Source: Symsagittifera roscoffensis
Taxonomy: Eukaryota; Xenacoelomorpha; Acoela; Convolutidae
Assembly (NCBI RefSeq): GCF_963678635.1
Contig: NC_087069.1
Coordinates: forward strand, 27,952,303 to 28,016,302
DNA: 64,000 nucleotides
Direction of reading: 5' to 3'
Of this stretch, positions 60,508 through 64,000 are shown one piece after another. Position 1 is the first letter of the stretch, and each line of letters begins with the position of its first letter. The translations under genes were made by a program, and so were the position numbers. Below the pieces are notes generated by a model. It worked only from the letters and a program-made list of their open reading frames with translations, made no database searches and was not told the origin of the DNA.

Positions 60508-61680
60508 ATACCGCCCGAAATTATTGACCAGAAAGGAACAAATTCGAAAAATCAAATACTATAATCTCATTCCCTCATCAGTTTCCAGGATTATCCTACC
60601 CATTAGTACAGAGCGATAAATGGATTTACTCCATAGTACCGTCAGACAGTAAAGTTGTCAGGAAATTGGAACATCCAAAAATATTGAGCTTAAAGTTAGT
60701 CGAGGCTAATCTGGAGAAGGACCCCATTATGAAGACCATACGTGATGCGATCAGAGACTGAAACCCAAGAGCCAGAGGAATCATCACTAAACTAGGACCA
60801 TATTACGCCCAACACTATAATGACTTCGCAGTACGGGAAAATTGTCTGTGGATAGATGGCCGGTTGGCCATACCTAAGGACATGTCTTCAGCAGTTCTCA
60901 ACCGCCTACACTTTCAGCACCATGGACGAGACAAGATGTTTTCTGCCGCAAAGGATGTGTGGATCCCTTCAATGCACCGAAATATTGCCGCAACAGCAAA
61001 GTACTGTAAAAGCTGCGTAGAAGCAGGTAAAAATCTTTAACCAGATATTCCGAAACGTGATATTGGGGAAACGTATGTACCTAAAGAACCAAATGATTTG
61101 GTCCAATTAGATTTCTGGGGCCCAGTCAATTATGTAAGGGGTAGGAAGAAATATGTACTCGTAGCAGTAGATACTTTTTCGCATTGGCCATCAGCGGTAT
61201 ATATGTTCAATTAACAAATCTAAAACTGTATTAAAGTTCCTAAGGAAGTACATAAATACTCATGGCTACCCAAGGAAGTTGCATATGGATCAGGCAACGG
61301 GGTTTTTCTCGAATGACATCCAAAGTTTCTGTAACTATGAAGGTATTGAACTAATCAAATCTCCAGTTAAGGATCATCGCGCAACGGGAATGGTCGAAAG
61401 AACGATTGGGTCGATAAAAAATTACGTGCTCACTTATGTCCAGGAAAATCAAAATTACAAATTTGGGGAAATGATATCTCGAGCGCTCAGCGCTTTACGT
61501 TTTGTGCCACATTCTAAAACTAAATTAACACCCTTTGAGGCATATCATGGAACAAAAACACCATCCTTGAAAAACCTAAATTGGAACAATGTTGTTAACC
61601 AGAAGCTATCTTGTTCAGACAAGGCGAGTAATCTCCCTGAGGTGGAGCTGACCCTGGATTGGGAAAGAGGAGCGACCTAG
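60508..61680 (+). pseudogene. Element B integrase
   Basis: In the frame starting about 60585, the HHCC domain lies at 60905-61020 (LHFQHHGRDK, then KYCKSC). A TAA follows near 61038, then LDFWGP with the first catalytic Asp near 61112. A stop and shift lie near 61214-61270. The open frame at 61279-61680 carries HMDQATGFFSND (second Asp) and GMVERTIGS (Glu). The DDE triad and zinc ligands are all present as residues, but the frame is broken at least three times. Confidence 0.85.
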
Positions 61681-62398
61681 TATACTCCAAGCAAAGGAAA
61701 ACTCCAAGGATTTTGGACGATGATGAGATAAATGACAGGGATCCAAAGGCCACGGAGGTAGCAGATAAAGTTCCATAGCAAAAAGGATGGCTAAAACGGC
61801 ATAAGACAAGCTCCACAACAGTCTACCAAAAGACAAGAAAAACAGACCCAAAGGATCCAAGGAGGTATAAACGTTTACCATTGAAAATCGAAAAACTAAC
61901 TGATCATACTGTGAAAATGGAAAAAGGGTCGTTATTAAGACGAAGTGGTGTTTCTTTTAGAACGGCGGCTGAAGAAAGCCAAATCAAGGATATGAACGAC
62001 GCGTGCACCCCGGGTCCTAGCAAGTATCGAAAAAGCACCCCGGGTCCAAGTGAAACCGGAAAAAGCACCCCGGGTCCAAGTGATCCGCAAAAAGCACCCC
62101 GGGTCCGAGTGTACCCACAAAATTCAACAGAAAGGCGGAGAAGGAAAAAATCGCAATGTGAAAGGCGAAAGAAGCAGCAAAACCGAGGATCGTGGAATAT
62201 AGCGAGGACGAGAGTGAGGAGGATGACATGAGCGATTGGACAGTCGAGGAGGACGAGGCGGCAAAGACTGCGGCGAGTAAGGAAGTTTTTGAACCGTCGG
62301 ACACGGATACCACGCGAACGCCGAAAACCGTCGAAGGAAATCGGAAGAAAGGCGCAGAGGGGACAAGAAAATCAACGCGGCAGTGACGGGGCGTTGAC
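61681..62398 (+). pseudogene. Element B integrase C-terminal tail with TPGPS repeats
   Basis: Frames at 61881-62231 and 62192-62386 carry a basic stretch, then STPGPS repeats, then a strongly acidic end (YSEDESEEDD). A one-base loss inside repeat unit 3 throws the first frame out, and the acidic end is read in the other frame. Tails of this kind vary among Ty3 elements; the role is unknown. Confidence 0.6.
62005..62110 (+). repeat. 30-bp coding minisatellite (TPGPS)
   Basis: Units begin GCACCCCGGGTCC at 62005, 62035, 62065 and 62094. The first two are 30 bp and the third 29 bp, causing a frameshift. Confidence 0.9.
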
Positions 62399-62600
62399 AA
62401 AATGGGGGGTGTCATGATTCATCGCATACAACACAAGTAACATGACAGAGATCGAAACGAAAAACCTAAATGAGAGGTTTGGCAAGTCTGCCTGAAAACT
62501 CAAGTTAAACTGACAATGATTTGTAAAGTGAAACTGCAGGAATAACAAATACAAATTGATAAATGTTATACAAGTTAAAATTTATTTGTGGTTGCCCGAA
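62399..62600 (+). other. 3' untranslated stretch of element B with PPT-like run
   Basis: AAAATGGGGGG at 62399-62409 looks like a polypurine tract and is followed by TGTCATGATTC, a typical Ty3-like LTR start. Yet the LTR shared with the 5' end starts only at 62601, and no purine tract abuts 62601. The rest is AT-rich and non-coding. Confidence 0.55.
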
Positions 62601-62808
62601 TGAGATAAGGACCAGTTTAAGTTTATGTAAGTGCCATCAATTGTTTTCTTTTTTGTCTGGAGACCTGCTCCGTTGACCTTGTGATCTCCATCGTCCGATC
62701 TGATCTGAAATAAAACAGTGCAGTAAGATTTCGATTTGATGCCTAACAGTTGATCTAAAATACAACTTATTCACAATCTTTTGATATTCCAAACGTACGA
62801 CTTTAACA
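62601..62808 (+). repeat. 3' LTR of element B
   Basis: This 208-bp sequence runs from TGAGATAAGG to TTTAACA, with AATAAA at 62709-62714. It differs from the 5' LTR at only a few positions (for example near 62607 and 62690), so the insertion is fairly young. Confidence 0.88.
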
Positions 62809-64000
62809 GGCCATCGAACAGTTTATGGTTGTCTCTTCCAAGTTGCTGGTAAGAGCACTGCATTTTTATCTTTCTGACAAGTTCTCTTCTTCAAAATGCA
62901 GTTTCATCACCTCTATCAAGGTATCAATACAGCCATCAAATTCGTCTCTATAGCATCTTGGTTTCTTAAAAACCCTTCTGGACTTTTCACTACGTTCATT
63001 GGTTCTAGATAACGTTGTCAGGAAGAGTTCCAAGGACCTGTTCAGAGGTTCAAAGGCTGCGGCCATTGATGTAGCGTCTCTTGAATGCCCCTCTTGAGTA
63101 TCATTGCCCCCTGATAAGGGCTCTGGATTTTCCATCCTGTCGGGATCGCTGGGATGATTTCTTCTTTGAATGGCATGACTCCTGTTCCCGGAATCACATC
63201 TCCCTGACGCATGCGTATCTTGCGTCACTCGTTCGTTTGAGGTCGGTCTGTTGCCAGTTGAACTTCCTCTGATGTTTGGGCCCCGTGGTCTATTATCCCC
63301 TGCGGCATAGCTTGATGAACTGCCCCAGCCTCTAGTGGATCCATATGTCCTTCTCCTGTTCGATTGTTCATTGCAGTTCACTCTCGGCTCTCTGCTGGGT
63401 TATCCCGAGTTCGGTTCCCCAATTTTTGACACGCTCCTGCTGCTTAGTAGACCATCCAGCCTCTCCATTATCGCATCTATCGTCGTGTCAAGAGTCCCAA
63501 GAGTCTTCTCTTGTTGAATACTCAACTTCTCCATGTCGTCTCTCAATTGTAACTCTCTCTGCTCAGCTTCCCTCGTCATTCGCGACAAGTTCTTAGCCAA
63601 GTGTTCATCCGTTCTCTCCTTCAAGCATTTTTGGCTTCTACTAACTTCTTGTCTGCTGCGGGTGATATCTTCCCACAGATTTTCTCTCTCGACAAGGACT
63701 GCCCTTTCTAGTTCACTCATTCTTAAGGACATCTATTCATTCTGTTCTCCTATGCTGCCCACTATGTTAGTCAAGGCTTCTTCAATTGATGCTCTGTTAT
63801 CCACTAATGGCGTCACAAGTGGCGGTGTCACCCTGTCGGTCTCAGGTAGCTTGGTGCTGGTCGAGACTCGGGTCTTGGTTCTCTGCCTCGATGTCTTTTC
63901 ATTATCCGCTTCTAGATCCGCAGGTGCGTTACATAGCCCTGTGTTTCAATTCTTCCCAGTTCGCATTTCCAAATTCGTCATGTTCACAAAGTCTCCTGAC
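62809..64000 (-). pseudogene. Family A gag, N-terminal part (A2)
   Basis: Continuation of A2 gag upstream of the B insertion, running off the window. From 63990 down: a Thr/Pro-rich leader, a TAG at 63735-63733 after GEQNE, a coiled coil at 63732-63400 (ELERAVLVERENLWED and following), a Gly/Arg/Ser-rich low-complexity region at 63381-63080, and a helical capsid start at 63070-62866. It resumes at 54194 after element B. The TAG sits at the same place as in the 8.97-kb and 18.97-kb copies. The 5' LTR, if present, lies beyond 64000. Confidence 0.75.

Larger units (their letters stand above)
53490..61806 (+). repeat. 4157-bp tandem duplication spanning A2 gag edge and element B
   Basis: 53490-57646 and the copy starting at 57647 are collinear at offset 4157-4159 up to about 54985/59143. 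After a deletion of about 1.54 kb in the second copy, the offset is 2623 (56561/59184). Similarity ends at the first-copy break (57646/60269). The end coordinate of this feature is where the second unit would have ended without the deletion. The junction has only a few bases of shared sequence (CCTTTGATG is from the flank), suggesting end joining rather than LTR recombination. Confidence 0.85.
54195..62808 (+). mobile_element. Element B, Ty3/gypsy-like LTR retrotransposon, internally rearranged
   Basis: It has 208-bp LTRs at both ends (54195-54402 and 62601-62808), a PBS-like TGG start at 54403, and gag, protease, RT, RNase H and integrase in Ty3 order on the + strand. It is flanked by a GGCC duplication and inserted in A2 gag in opposite orientation. 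After insertion, 53490-57646 was duplicated in tandem, placing a second flank, LTR and gag at 57647-59150. The second copy then lost about 1.5 kb. RT, gag and integrase all carry lesions. The copies are about 99 percent alike by eye, so the duplication is young. Confidence 0.9.

Overview
This window looks like repeat-dense nuclear DNA from an animal, probably an invertebrate. I recognise no host gene, no rRNA or tRNA and no CRISPR array. The protein style of the retroelements reminds me of anthozoan or other marine invertebrate Ty3/gypsy elements, but that is a weak impression. Nearly everything can be assigned to two LTR retroelement families, called A and B here, and to rearrangements among their copies.

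Region 1-26.9 kb, mostly + strand: an old array of family A debris. A long repeat of about 3.2-3.7 kb (LTR-A) is followed each time by a decayed gag: LTR 1-2599 with gag 2600-3255; LTR 4276-7960 with gag 8100-9560; LTR 14794-17960 with gag-pol 18100-21945. Between these lies a three-unit tandem array (about 9505-15757, unit about 1979 bp). An inverted pol scrap (21946-22500), a decayed copy of unknown protein X (22548-25140) and another LTR-A piece (25753-26921) follow.

Region 27.1-43.3 kb, minus strand: an LTR-A piece plus X tail occurs twice in tandem (27136-31735 and 31736-36366). Upstream of the second X copy, in the same orientation, are ORF-3, a large unknown ORF-2, and ORF-1. ORF-1 is a coiled-coil protein fused to an SGNH/GDSL-type esterase domain (40609-42441). 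The X copies at 22.5-26.9 and 27.3-31.7 kb face each other as a large imperfect inverted repeat.

Region 43.3-64 kb, minus strand: two partial tandem copies of family A gag-pol, A1 (43287-49917) and A2 (49918-54194, continuing at 62809-64000). Family A is Ty3-like, with two CCHC knuckles, a DTG protease, a YVDD reverse transcriptase, RNase H, a long acidic linker, and an HHCC plus DDE integrase. A2 gag is split by family B, a + strand Ty3-like element (54195-62808) with 208-bp TG...CA LTRs and a 4-bp target duplication. B later suffered a 4.2-kb internal tandem duplication that includes flanking A2 gag, and then a 1.5-kb deletion in the second copy.

How the parts fit: LTR-A always precedes gag of family A, and always follows X, in the same orientation. 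Family A pol is followed on its own strand by ORF-1, ORF-2, ORF-3 and X. The simplest reading is one giant LTR retroelement of roughly 25 kb: LTR-A, gag, pol, about 9 kb of extra coding sequence including an SGNH esterase, then LTR-A. No single copy in the window is intact, so this is an inference from adjacency. Most coding features are broken and are given as pseudogenes.
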